From contig NZ_CP055153.1 of NCBI RefSeq assembly GCF_014075995.1, forward strand, positions 868,001 through 932,000: a stretch of DNA of 64,000 bases, written 5' to 3'. This document shows positions 52,787 through 61,931 of this stretch, piece by piece. Both the position numbers and the translations under genes were made by a program. Each line of letters begins with the position of its first letter. Positions within the stretch are counted from its first letter, which is position 1. The DNA comes from Adhaeribacter radiodurans. GTDB lineage: Bacteria > Bacteroidota > Bacteroidia > Cytophagales > Hymenobacteraceae. The notes below the pieces were generated by a model. The model was not told the origin of the DNA, ran no database searches, and was given only the letters and a program-made list of their open reading frames with translations.

Positions 52787-55081
52787 TTATTTTTGAGTAA
52801 GCTTCTGTACTTCAGCCTGATTAACCTGTACCGGATACTTTTGGCGCAACTCTTTTAACCATTCTTTTTCCAGGTAAGCCTGGTAGTCAGAAGTAGCAAT
52901 TCCGCGCACCTCGTTCAGGCTTTTATAACCAGGTGGTAATATTTGATTTATTTTAATAAACACAGCCCGGCCATCTTTCTCCAGGTTGTAAGTACCTTCC
53001 TTCCAGGTGATTTCATCTAAAATTTTGTTTTCTCCTTTTTGGAAGCGTTTATTCTGAACCTGAACGGCTAACGGGTTTGCTGCATTCAGCGTTTCTTCAA
53101 TGCCTTTTAAGTCACTGGTAAATAAGGTAAAGGATACATTCCGGTTAGCAGCACTTACCGTTTTAGGCTTATTAGTGGTAGCGGTAATCCGATTAACAGG
53201 TACTCCTTTTTCTTTAAGAAAAGCTGCTACCTGCTGGGCGCGCCGATTAGCCAAATTCGCGTTTTTGCCACTGCTTTCTTTTGAATCGGCGTTTCCGGTG
53301 AGAGTAACACTGAGCAAAGGATCACCTAATAAACGGTCAGAAAGAGCCGTTAGTTGCTCTTTGGTTTCTGGAGTAAAGGTGTCTTTTCCTGCTCCAAACA
53401 AGATTGGTTCCGGACGCGATTTTACTAATTCGTATTTACCTGTAGTGAGCATTTGCTGCGCTTGCGCTAAAATATCCTTATTGGCCGCACTTATCACAAT
53501 GGCATCGGCCCGGGTATCCCACTTATAGTTTTCCTTATTTTGCTCAAAAAAGGCTTGTAGCCCCACCGTATCCTGAATGGCTTTAGACCACACTTTTTCG
53601 TCCATGAGCTGAAAAAGTAAAATTCCATCGCGGTACTCATTTACCAGCATTTTGTAGTCCACGTATTTCGATTCCAGGTGCTCCCGTTCGTAGTTTAGGA
53701 GACTGGTTGTTACATAATTATCATAGAGTACGTTCATCGCGTGCCCGGGAGAGGCATTGGCAATAGGTTTCTGATTTTTCTGGGCGTAAGTAAAAAAGTC
53801 TTTTACGGTGTATTGCCGATCTTGCAAAGTGAAAAGCGACTGATTAACTTCTTTTGCTTCTTTATCCGAAGCGGTATATTGCCAGGTGCCACCGGTTAAA
53901 GCATCGGTAGCTTTACTAAGAGCAAAATCTTTGGCTGCTTTTACCTCCTGAAAATTGTTTTCTTGTTTTATGCGTTTCAGAAAAGCAGTTTTATTTAATT
54001 CGGAACGGGAATCCTTAGCTACTTTGCTGCGCAGGTACGATTCCATTTCTTCAAAGGCGGGCAAGCTGCGGCGCTCTATTAATTTAATAATATGCCAGCC
54101 ATAAGGGGTTTGTACGGGTTTAGAAATATCACCCACGGTAGTTAGTTTAAACGCTGCCTCTTCAAAAGAAGGTAGCATACGGCCGGTACCAAACCAAGGT
54201 AGTTCACCACCATTCGTGGACGAACTTGCATCTTCGGAGAATTGAGCCGTTATTTTATCCCAGTTTTCTTTTCGGGTGAGGCGGTTATAAATAGCATCAA
54301 TTTTTTTCTTAGCTACCACGGAGTCCGCTTTGGGAATACCGGGAGTAGCGCGAACCATAATATGGGCTACTTTTATTTCTCCTTGAGCCGGACGAACATC
54401 ATTTACTTTTATTAAGTGATACCCAAACCGGGTCCGGACAGGCATGGAAAGTTGTCCTTTCAATGTATTGTAGGCAGCTTTTTCAAACGGATACAACATT
54501 TGCAAGGCTGTAAAATAACCCAGATTTCCGCTGTTTTCTTTAGCAGAGGGATCATCGGATTGTGAGCGGGCCAAAGTATTAAAATCTTCGCCGGCCTCAA
54601 TGCGGCGGCGGAGTTCCAATGTTTTATTATAAGCCGCCAAGGTGTCTTTAGGATCGGCATCTGGCGCTACGTTCACCAGAATATGCGAAGCATTTACTTC
54701 TTGCTTCATCCGGTCGTATGCTTCCTTTACCAATTGGTCGGTTACATTTTTTTCGGTAAGATAAGGCTGGGCGAGTTGTTCTTTGTAGCCTTCTAGTTCT
54801 TTCCGGAAAGCAGTAGTAGTATCTAAGCCTCGTTTTTCTGCCTCGGTAACTTTTAATTTAAAATTAGTATACAGTTCCAGATATTCCTGAACGCTGCCTT
54901 TTGCGGCGGCATTATCTGGCTGACTGTTGTTTTTATTGTAAACGTAGTTAAACTCGGTGGTAGTTACCGGTTTACCAGCTACAGTAAAAAGTACCGGTTC
55001 TTTGTTTTCCGGGGTTTTAGAGGCATTACATCCGGTAAGTAATAAAAGCGTACCACCAACAAGGAAAAGGCTTCTGTGCAT
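52787..55081 (-). CDS. Multidomain parvulin-type PPIase lipoprotein with an OmpA-like segment
   Basis: 764 aa from the ATG at 55081; the upstream start at 55138 would bury the signal peptide. Lipobox LTGC (Cys19). Two parvulin domains: VNASHILVNVAPDADPKDTL...GNLGYFTALQMLYPFEKAA, and IKVAHIMVRATPGIPKADSV...GELPWFGTGRMLPSFEEAAF. Near residues about 570-650 an OmpA-like segment appears (SVTLTGNADSKESS, then NANLANRRAQQVAAFLKEKGV). An SurA-like C-terminus ends in EKEWLKELRQKYPVQVNQ. It is anchored in the envelope, possibly peptidoglycan-linked, and folds secreted or outer-membrane proteins. Confidence 0.87.
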   Translation of the reverse strand: MHRSLFLVGGTLLLLTGCNASKTPENKEPVLFTVAGKPVTTTEFNYVYNKNNSQPDNAAAKGSVQEYLELYTNFKLKVTEAEKRGLDTTTAFRKELEGYKEQLAQPYLTEKNVTDQLVKEAYDRMKQEVNASHILVNVAPDADPKDTLAAYNKTLELRRRIEAGEDFNTLARSQSDDPSAKENSGNLGYFTALQMLYPFEKAAYNTLKGQLSMPVRTRFGYHLIKVNDVRPAQGEIKVAHIMVRATPGIPKADSVVAKKKIDAIYNRLTRKENWDKITAQFSEDASSSTNGGELPWFGTGRMLPSFEEAAFKLTTVGDISKPVQTPYGWHIIKLIERRSLPAFEEMESYLRSKVAKDSRSELNKTAFLKRIKQENNFQEVKAAKDFALSKATDALTGGTWQYTASDKEAKEVNQSLFTLQDRQYTVKDFFTYAQKNQKPIANASPGHAMNVLYDNYVTTSLLNYEREHLESKYVDYKMLVNEYRDGILLFQLMDEKVWSKAIQDTVGLQAFFEQNKENYKWDTRADAIVISAANKDILAQAQQMLTTGKYELVKSRPEPILFGAGKDTFTPETKEQLTALSDRLLGDPLLSVTLTGNADSKESSGKNANLANRRAQQVAAFLKEKGVPVNRITATTNKPKTVSAANRNVSFTLFTSDLKGIEETLNAANPLAVQVQNKRFQKGENKILDEITWKEGTYNLEKDGRAVFIKINQILPPGYKSLNEVRGIATSDYQAYLEKEWLKELRQKYPVQVNQAEVQKLTQK

Positions 55082-55367
55082 ATAATTTAAAAACAAACGA
55101 CTAGTGCTATGGTGCTGATAGAGTAAAATTAACGACAAGCAATTTACGAATTTTTAATCGCGGAATAACATGCATGTACAAGATTGCACGGATTTTTAGC
55201 CAAAACGATGCCGTATTGTTTTTTGGTATATAAGAAAGATACTTTATTTAAGAAAATGAAGAATAAAGTAAATCTAACCAGCAGTTGTTAGAACAAGGTT
55301 AATCAGAAAAATAGTAGGTATTTACTTTACAAATACATTAATTAAAAAGATCATCACATAATAATTA

Positions 55368-55808
55368 TTAGTATAAAACCTGATTAGATTTTATTGAGTT
55401 AGCAAGGTTTTTATAAAGTCTACTGTAGTTGGTTCCATTGTTGGAAACAAACTCGACTTTATCCATTATATGATGAACTAAAAACATTCCTAATCCGCCC
55501 TTTATTCCGTCTCTAATTTTTTCTTCAACATTTGGGGGTAAATATTTAGCAGGATTGTAGGAAACTCCCTGATCAGTAAACTCAAATAAGAGATTACTTC
55601 TTTTACTGGAAATAGTTAATTCAATGAATTTACTACTGTCTTTTTTGTTAGCGTGGATGATTAAGTTGGCACTTATTTCATCCACCGCTAACACAATATC
55701 CTCCTTTACTTGTTCATTAAGAGCATAGGCGCTTAAGAAATCCCGGACGAAGTCCCGGACTCTTTGCAAATTGTCTACGTCACAGCTAATCCGAATGGAG
55801 TTATTCAT
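55368..55808 (-). CDS. RsbW-like serine kinase / anti-sigma-type ATP-binding protein
   Basis: 146 aa from the ATG at 55808. GHKL ATPase fold: the N box VKEDIVLAVDEISANLIIHANKKDS, then FTDQGVSYNPAKYLPP (G1-like), and GGLGMFLVHHIMDKVEF (G2). Such proteins phosphorylate a STAS protein and bind a sigma factor or other target. The ATG overlaps the STAS stop by 8 bp (ATGAATAA), so the two are coupled. No sigma factor gene is nearby. Confidence 0.88.
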   Translation of the reverse strand: MNNSIRISCDVDNLQRVRDFVRDFLSAYALNEQVKEDIVLAVDEISANLIIHANKKDSSKFIELTISSKRSNLLFEFTDQGVSYNPAKYLPPNVEEKIRDGIKGGLGMFLVHHIMDKVEFVSNNGTNYSRLYKNLANSIKSNQVLY

Positions 55809-56145
55809 TAGCAATCGTCATAGCTTCATCGTAAGAGGAGACTATCGTCATCAGCAAGTCTAACCCCAGAATTTCGAAAACGTTTTTAACCTTATCCTGC
55901 ATGTTAAAAAAGATAAGTTTAATCTGTGCATCTTCGAAACGTTGCAGGTGCGAAATAAACACACCTAAGCCTGCTGATGAGATATAGTTAAGCCGATCAC
56001 AATCCACCAGAATTTTTTTAAACAGCATAATTTCTGGTTTAGATAATTCTTCATCCAGCAAAACAGAGGAGCTGGCGTCTAGCTCACCATTTAAGTGAAT
56101 GGTAAACGTCTGGTCTTTGATTTCGTGTGTTATTTTCATCGCCAT
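55801..56145 (-). CDS. STAS-domain anti-anti-sigma-like protein
   Basis: 114 aa. STAS fold with the regulated Ser57 in LNYISSAGLGVFISHLQRF, where phosphorylation by the RsbW-like kinase normally blocks binding. IEFE and phosphatase-type neighbours fit partner switching. The start is 8 bp after the SpoIIE-type phosphatase stop. A second in-frame ATG at 56139 is possible. Confidence 0.92.
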   Translation of the reverse strand: MAMKITHEIKDQTFTIHLNGELDASSSVLLDEELSKPEIMLFKKILVDCDRLNYISSAGLGVFISHLQRFEDAQIKLIFFNMQDKVKNVFEILGLDLLMTIVSSYDEAMTIANE

Positions 56146-56153
56146 TTATTACG

Positions 56154-58214
56154 TCACAAGATTAAATTTGGTTGATCATTTCTGAACTTAATCACAATGA
56201 GAGTTTGGTCGTCGTGGATGTATTCTCCGCTAAAATTATTTAAATCGTTGATAATAGCCGCTTTAATATCATCTGCTTCCAGGTGATATGTAGTACTAAG
56301 CATTTCCCGCAAGCGGTCTTCCCCGTATTCGTCTTGGCTGGAACTACGGGCTTCTACAATACCATCGGTGTAAATAATCATTACGTCGCCAGGGTTATAA
56401 TCGTAGTGCATGTTATGGATGCGCTTACCATACGATTTATCCCGGATAATACCTAATCCCAAACCTTCGGTATTAAAGTAAAACGTTTCTTCGGTCATGG
56501 AGTTGTAGTATAACGTATGGCAATGACCTGCCCGGGCAAAAAAGAAACCTTTTAATTTATAATCAATAATATACAGAGCAGCAGTAATAAACGATGTACG
56601 TTCGAGGCAATGCGTAAGCGCATTATTTGCCTTTTGCATAAATTCTACGGGTTGCAAATCATCTTGCATCAAACCATGGAAAATGCCTTTCATTTGGGCC
56701 ATGTGAAAAGCTGCCGTGATTCCTTTACCCGATACATCGCCGATAATGATAGCAATACGGCTTTCGCTTACCTGCAAAAAATCGTAAAAGTCACCGCCTA
56801 CTTCTTTGGCGGCCTGGCTAAAGCAACTGATTTCGAACCAGCTATCGCTCGGGAAAGTTTTCGGGATTAAGCTTTCTTGCACCGAAGAAGCAATTTTTAA
56901 TTCTTCCTTATATCGTTCGTTTTGCAGCGACTCGGCTACTAAGCGCAAATTTTCGATTGTAAGTATAGTTTGGCTGGTAAAAGTACGAATAACACTGAGG
57001 GTTTCCCGATCGAAGCCTTGTTCTACATCTTTTAGTAAATACAAAGTAGCATAAGCGCGTTTCTGCGAGCGTAGGGGTATCACATTCAGCGAACGCCAAG
57101 GAAGATTAAGAGACTTAAAGCTCGTATTTTGATCAAGATTATTGTTTACATACTCTACCGTAGACACCTGGTATTGATCCAGAATTTGCCGGATTTGCTT
57201 TACTTCTTCCAGATCAATATTTTCAGCTTCAATCAGGGACAGGGTACCCGTATCATCTTGCACCTCCAACCAGGCAGCATCCGCGTTAGAAGCTTTAATG
57301 GCACTACCGAACATTAGTTTGTATACCTGCGGCTCATCTTCGCCCTGCTGAATGGACTGGCTTAAACGCTGTAAATTAAGTAAATCTTCGCGCTTTTGTT
57401 CGAATACCGAAGAAGTGGGTAAATTAAAAATAGCTACTAACAGCGAAGCCACGGTGTACATCCCCACAAAGGTGCAGGTAAGCACCAAAAAAGGGTCTTC
57501 AAAAAGATTGCCCGTTAACTGCTGCTCAGGCGAAAAGTAAGTAAAAATATTATAGAAAATAACTAAACTTAGAACAATGCCAATTAGCAAAAAAATAGAT
57601 CGCCATTTTTTTGTAGCCGTTAAATAAGCTACCCACCGTAAATGAATACACAGGAAAAGAGTGTATAGTAAAAATAGCCCGACGAGCGGTACAAAACTTT
57701 GTAAGTTTAACTGGAAAAAATTGCTAAGCAGAGTAGCATAAATTACGATTTCAAACCATTGCCACTCGTATTGCAAAGCCCGGGTTTTCTGGAACAAAAT
57801 CATGTTGCGCCAGATGTAAAAGGCTTTACCTAAAAAGTAAATAAGAAAAGCAAAATTTATATAATAAATGGTGCCCAGCAAAATAGAATGATCGCCGGAA
57901 GTACGGCTTGCATAGTGGAAGTAGCCAAAATAAAGAAGCGCACTAACGTAGGCCGTGGTTCCCGCCCGCAGAAACAGTCTCCATAAATATCCAATAAAAT
58001 CGGTGCCTCGATAGGTATCTACGGATACTCGCTGGGTTAAGAAAGAAAACGCAATAAAGCTAACTTTAAAAATTCGGCCTAGTAAAGGAGCATTCGCCGC
58101 AAAAACTTCCGGATAGGAACCATGATTAGCAAACAAAGCATTAATAAGCAACAAAAACCAGCTAACTAGGGCGGTTACAGTATATAACCTTTTGTAATTA
58201 ATGGAATAAGGCAT
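56154..58214 (-). CDS. Membrane-bound SpoIIE-type PP2C phosphatase with GAF domain
   Basis: 686 aa. Residues 10-270 hold about eight membrane helices, residues 290-440 resemble a GAF sensor (SAIKASNADAAWLEVQDDTGTLSL), and residues 455-680 form a PP2C-SIG phosphatase with the metal-binding Asp in EVGGDFYDF, IIGDVSGKGI and MIIYTDGIVEAR. It would dephosphorylate the STAS protein in response to a membrane or small-molecule signal. It is the first gene of the SpoIIE-STAS-RsbW operon. The promoter lies at 58267-58297. Confidence 0.92.
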   Translation of the reverse strand: MPYSINYKRLYTVTALVSWFLLLINALFANHGSYPEVFAANAPLLGRIFKVSFIAFSFLTQRVSVDTYRGTDFIGYLWRLFLRAGTTAYVSALLYFGYFHYASRTSGDHSILLGTIYYINFAFLIYFLGKAFYIWRNMILFQKTRALQYEWQWFEIVIYATLLSNFFQLNLQSFVPLVGLFLLYTLFLCIHLRWVAYLTATKKWRSIFLLIGIVLSLVIFYNIFTYFSPEQQLTGNLFEDPFLVLTCTFVGMYTVASLLVAIFNLPTSSVFEQKREDLLNLQRLSQSIQQGEDEPQVYKLMFGSAIKASNADAAWLEVQDDTGTLSLIEAENIDLEEVKQIRQILDQYQVSTVEYVNNNLDQNTSFKSLNLPWRSLNVIPLRSQKRAYATLYLLKDVEQGFDRETLSVIRTFTSQTILTIENLRLVAESLQNERYKEELKIASSVQESLIPKTFPSDSWFEISCFSQAAKEVGGDFYDFLQVSESRIAIIIGDVSGKGITAAFHMAQMKGIFHGLMQDDLQPVEFMQKANNALTHCLERTSFITAALYIIDYKLKGFFFARAGHCHTLYYNSMTEETFYFNTEGLGLGIIRDKSYGKRIHNMHYDYNPGDVMIIYTDGIVEARSSSQDEYGEDRLREMLSTTYHLEADDIKAAIINDLNNFSGEYIHDDQTLIVIKFRNDQPNLIL

Positions 58215-58266
58215 AAAGGATATGGCTGGTTACTGCAAACTCAATTAAAGAGGCTACCAAACGATT

Positions 58267-58297
58267 CAAATATAAGTTTTACTAAATAAGATTCAAA
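58267..58297 (-). promoter_or_regulatory. Promoter of the SpoIIE/STAS/RsbW operon
   Basis: On the reverse strand TTTG (58294-58297), exactly 19 bp, then TATATTTG (58267-58274): a full match to the Bacteroidota consensus. Leader of about 45 nt. Confidence 0.85.
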
Positions 58298-58387
58298 CTT
58301 CTAACAAAATTAGCCTAAAAAAGCTTCTAAGTTTAAACGCATCATAAATTTTAAAGCTATTTAAAATGGGTACAAAGTTTTGAACAC

Positions 58388-58436
58388 AAAAGAGTCCCAA
58401 TTTTAAACTGGTTATTTTAAAATTGGGACTCTTTTG
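58388..58436 (-). terminator. guaB terminator
   Basis: Near-perfect 18-bp stem AAAGAGTCCCAATTTTAA with its complement, T run on both sides; 120 bp past the guaB stop. Confidence 0.88.
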
Positions 58437-58523
58437 CACGTAGCTATCAGGCACCAGATAAATAAAGAATGAAGTGCCTTAATTCAGTTTTTTAGAAGCT
58501 TATTACCAAAGCATTAAGATTAT

Positions 58524-58558
58524 AACAATGAACAACTAGGAACAATCAACTAATCATT
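58524..58558. repeat. Possible heptad-periodic repeat (tract F)
   Basis: AACAATG, AACAACT, AGGAACA, ATCAACT, AATCATT directly abutting the guaB stop codon. The period is less regular than in tracts C and D. Confidence 0.35.
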
Positions 58559-60026
58559 AACGGGTATAATTAGGAGCTTCTTTGGTAATTTGTACATCGT
58601 GCGGATGGCTTTCGCGCAAACCAGCAGCTGATATTTTTACCATTTTGGCTTCTTTTAAACGGGCAATATCCGAAGCACCGCAATAACCCATACCCGCCCG
58701 CAAGCCACCTACCATTTGGTAAATTACTTCGGCTACTGAGCCTTTAAAAGGCACCCGGCCCACAATTCCTTCCGGTACTAACTTCTTTACGTCGTCTTCA
58801 GCATCCTGAAAATACCGGTCTTTCGAACCTTCTTCCATAGCTTCGATAGAACCCATGCCGCGGTACGTTTTAAATTTACGGCCTTCGTAAATAACCATTT
58901 CGCCGGGTGCCTCATCGGAACCGGCAAGTAAGGACCCGATCATTACGGTACTGGCCCCGCCAGCAATGGCTTTTACTACGTCGCCGGAGAATTTAATGCC
59001 ACCATCGGCAATTACAGGTATTCCGGTACCTTCCAAGCCTCGTACTGCTTCTATTACCGCCGAAAGTTGGGGTACGCCAATACCAGCAATTATGCGGGTA
59101 GTACAGATACTACCCGGTCCAACTCCCACTTTTACAGCATCTGCTCCGGCATTGGCCAAAGCTTTAGCCCCTTCGGCAGTAGCTACGTTGCCCGCAATCA
59201 AATCAAGCTTAGGGAAATGTTTTTTTATTTCTTTAACCGCATCCAGTACTCCTTTTGAATGGCCATGAGCCGTGTCCACGCTAATAACATCTACCCCAGC
59301 CTCGGCCAAAGCAGCTACCCGGGTTAATACATCGGGAGTTACCCCAACAGCAGCCCCTACCCGTAAACGGCCAAATTCGTCTTTACAAGCGTTCGGGCGG
59401 TTTTTCTTTTTCAGGATATCTTTATACGTAATTAAGCCAATCAGCTTGCCACTGTCATCCACTACGGGCAATTTTTCAATGCGGTATTGGTGTAAAATAT
59501 CTTCAGCTTTTGCTAAATCAATACCTTTTTCGGCTGTAATCAGGTTTTCTTTCGTCATTACCTCCGATACTTTTAGTGTGGTGTCTTTCTGAAAACGCAA
59601 ATCACGATTAGTAATAATACCGGTTAGTTTACCATTCCCATTTGTTACCGGAATACCGCCAATTTTAAATTCTTTCATAATCCGGAAAGCATCGGCCAGC
59701 GTAGTGTTCTCGTCCAGAGTTACTGGATCCATGATCATGCCGCTCTCCGAGCGCTTTACTTTGCGCACTTGTTCGGCTTGCTGTTTCACCGACATGTTTT
59801 TATGAATCATACCAATTCCGCCTTCCTGAGCCATGGCAATGGCCATATCTGCTTCGGTAACTGTATCCATTGCAGCCGAAACAAAAGGAATATTTAACCG
59901 AATGTTGCGGGTCAGGAGAGTAGTGGTCTGGCAGTTTTTAGGTAAAACTTCGGAATAAGCGGGGAGCAAAAGCACATCGTCGTAGGTGAGTGCTTCAAAA
60001 AGTACTTTAGATGAAGAAGAGAACAT
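58557..60026 (-). CDS. guaB: Inosine-5'-monophosphate dehydrogenase
   Basis: 489 aa. TIM barrel with N-terminal [19 protein letters not shown], a pair of CBS domains inserted at about 98-205, and the catalytic Cys308 in [20 protein letters not shown]. The flap and C-terminal residues [19 protein letters not shown] follow. It converts IMP to XMP using NAD, the first committed step to GMP. CBS domains bind adenine/guanine nucleotides for feedback. Confidence 0.97.
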   Translation of the reverse strand: MFSSSSKVLFEALTYDDVLLLPAYSEVLPKNCQTTTLLTRNIRLNIPFVSAAMDTVTEADMAIAMAQEGGIGMIHKNMSVKQQAEQVRKVKRSESGMIMDPVTLDENTTLADAFRIMKEFKIGGIPVTNGNGKLTGIITNRDLRFQKDTTLKVSEVMTKENLITAEKGIDLAKAEDILHQYRIEKLPVVDDSGKLIGLITYKDILKKKNRPNACKDEFGRLRVGAAVGVTPDVLTRVAALAEAGVDVISVDTAHGHSKGVLDAVKEIKKHFPKLDLIAGNVATAEGAKALANAGADAVKVGVGPGSICTTRIIAGIGVPQLSAVIEAVRGLEGTGIPVIADGGIKFSGDVVKAIAGGASTVMIGSLLAGSDEAPGEMVIYEGRKFKTYRGMGSIEAMEEGSKDRYFQDAEDDVKKLVPEGIVGRVPFKGSVAEVIYQMVGGLRAGMGYCGASDIARLKEAKMVKISAAGLRESHPHDVQITKEAPNYTR

Positions 60027-60406
60027 TGCAAATACGTTAGGGTTCCTATTTGCAGCGTAAAGTTACGATAAATATAGTTAGAATGTAAAGAATTAGTAAA
60101 TAAAATAAAATTTATCTAAATGAAGCAGATTTCTTTAGAATGGGTTTTTAAAATAAATGCAGAAACAAAGTAGTTTAAAAACGAAATACGAGTAAGTTAG
60201 AATACTCGTTCTATCCAAATTGTTTAATTAGGTTTTATACCTGCGTGAGCGACTTGTTTCTTAATCAATAAAGAACAACTTCTTATGGGTAAAGCGATTT
60301 TCTTGAATAGTTTTTGCGTTTATTTTTTCGGTTTCTGAAACTGCCTTACGCTTCTTAGAGTAAATGTTGGTAAGTACTGTTTGTGTTTAACTTTAAATAT
60401 ACCAAT
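60027..60406. other. Divergent intergenic region
   Basis: 380 bp between guaB and a small forward gene. A near-consensus TAACTTTA lies at 60388-60395 with TTGG 18 bp upstream, which may serve the small gene. No other gene is seen. Confidence 0.45.
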
Positions 60407-60604
60407 ATGCTCACTACTGTTGTTATAATAGCCGTGGTTATTGCCATAATTATTGGCGTAATAACCGTGAAAAATAAAGCCAAGAGCGATCCTAATTACC
60501 GGTCTAGCTCTGCCCGCCCCGATGCACCTCCTGGTTACAATGCCCGATCCGATGATCCAGCTGTGCGGGGAACTGGCAGAGACCAAAACGAAAGTAGCAG
60601 TTAA
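60407..60604 (+). CDS. Small single-pass membrane protein
   Basis: 65 aa from the ATG at 60407 (the frame opens at a GTG at 60383). A hydrophobic helix TTVVIIAVVIAIIIGVITV lies at residues 3-21, then a basic KNKAK stop-transfer and a hydrophilic, Ser/Pro/Arg-rich disordered tail. Small proteins like this are common in Bacteroidota, with unknown roles. A longer reverse open frame (60320-60682) covers the same DNA but has no family features. Confidence 0.55.
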   Translation: MLTTVVIIAVVIAIIIGVITVKNKAKSDPNYRSSSARPDAPPGYNARSDDPAVRGTGRDQNESSS

Positions 60605-60948
60605 AATAATGTAAAGCTTTAACAGGTGCACTGCGAGTAAAATGTAGCCGAATAATCTAAAATTGCTGCTTTCGTGTTTCAACTTTGGAAAAGATGTAAC
60701 TGTCTTAAGCTGTTGTTTAGGGACACCTGAATATTATTTGCTTTGAGGATTTAGGTTAACAGGAGCAGAATTAAATTAAGTAACAGCGATTTGCTTTAAA
60801 TAGTAAATTTCTGATAATTACTTAAACTTTTACTTATTTGCTATAAATAGAAAACTTCTTTAAGATAGTTTTTTAGTTCGATAATTATATCAAAACCTAA
60901 TATTTTTGCGTAGGGGAAAATATAATCGAATTGGAGAAATCAAAGATA
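60605..60948. other. Intergenic region with a promoter-like element
   Basis: 344 bp. A TATTTTTG at 60901-60908 with TTCG 20 bp upstream is a plausible promoter for the next small gene. No coding signal. Confidence 0.45.
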
Positions 60949-61185
60949 ATGAAAGTTTCTGCTTCTGATAAAGTATACCAAGACATACGGGAAAAACTGC
61001 AAGCTACTTTTAGAAAGTACAGCTATATTCCAGAAGTGTCTGATTGCGATAAAGCTTGTCAAGAAATTAAAGAAGAGGGAAACTCCAAAGACGAACAAAC
61101 CCAATACTTATTAGATACAGTAATGTGTTTGCTACAAAGTGTACCCAATTCGCCGTTTGTGGAAGAGTTGTTTAATAATTTTTGA
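60949..61185 (+). CDS. Hypothetical small protein
   Basis: 78 aa from the ATG at 60949 (an in-frame TTG lies at 60931). Polar, helical protein with three Cys (VSDCDKACQEIKEEG and DTVMCLLQSVPNSPF). No signal peptide, so cytoplasmic. I do not recognise the family. It is translationally coupled to a 44-aa frame starting in its stop codon. Confidence 0.6.
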   Translation: MKVSASDKVYQDIREKLQATFRKYSYIPEVSDCDKACQEIKEEGNSKDEQTQYLLDTVMCLLQSVPNSPFVEELFNNF

Positions 61186-61316
61186 AAGATTACATTTATT
61201 TTGTTAATCCAGACCACGTGTACCATTTGGCGGAATATTATTTAACCGACGATTTTATTTTAAAACATAAAAGCGAGTGGCATCAGGACCGAACTCCTAA
61301 GATTCGCTACATTTAA
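61182..61316 (+). CDS. Possible coupled mini-protein (TTG start)
   Basis: 44 aa: KDYIYFVNPDHVYHLAEYYL then DDFILKHKSEWHQDRTPKIRYI, from the TTG at 61182-61184 that overlaps the upstream stop TGA (TTTGA). Codon composition and residue mix look like real protein. It could be a separate coupled gene or the tail of a frame-shifted longer protein. I know of no family. Confidence 0.4.
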   Translation: MKDYIYFVNPDHVYHLAEYYLTDDFILKHKSEWHQDRTPKIRYI

Positions 61317-61420
61317 AATAAAAGTAATCCGGAAAAGCTTTCTATAAATGGACAGAGGAATACTGTAATAAAAATTTAACCTTTCGGGTTATTAAATCAA
61401 AAATTAGGGAATGGATGAGG

Positions 61421-61636
61421 TTAAGGACGGGTGTTAATAATCCGAAAGGCTTCGGCCCGGGTTATTTCGCGTTCGAAAAGAATGTAATCTTCTTTGTCAA
61501 CCATTAATAACTTAAACCGTTCACGCGCATCATAAAAAATTACCATGGTCATATCTTCGTAAGCCCTGCTAAAAATTTTACGTGCTTTGCATGTTAAACT
61601 ATATAGTTCTAGTTTCAAGTTATTCCAACGATTCAT
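61421..61636 (-). CDS. Small hypothetical protein
   Basis: 71 aa: MNRWNNLKLELYSLTCKARKIF, then MTMVIFYDARERFKLLMVDKEDYILFEREITRAEAFRIINTRP. Probably a small alpha/beta cytoplasmic protein. No family recognised. A lone reverse-strand gene. Confidence 0.6.
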   Translation of the reverse strand: MNRWNNLKLELYSLTCKARKIFSRAYEDMTMVIFYDARERFKLLMVDKEDYILFEREITRAEAFRIINTRP

Positions 61637-61931
61637 AGCAACCTAAAGCCGCAGCTTACCCACTTCTTTCTATTTTACTTTTAAATATACTTGGTTTTAA
61701 AGTAAAAAGTTATGTAAATATTTCTGGGTTAAATTGCTTATTTAGATATATTTTAAAGTGGTATTTTATATTTTTACAATATAGTACTCGATTTTAAAAT
61801 AAACTTTGTATTTCAAATTAATTTAAATTTTAGAAAAGTTAATATTCAAATCATAAACATTTAGCGTTTTAAAAACGGTTAATGATAGTATTCTAAAATT
61901 TTACAGAATGTTAAATTAAGCGATACTTACT

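Noticed and set aside
60320-60682. Reverse 120-codon frame opposite the small membrane protein
   Set aside because: The forward frame has a clean membrane helix plus tail and a nearby promoter-like element; the reverse frame has a Tyr/Asn/Gly-rich shadow composition.
61170-61190. Programmed -1 frameshift joining the 78-aa and 44-aa frames
   Set aside because: The local sequence does not form a canonical slippery heptamer in the reading phase; coupling or mutation is simpler.
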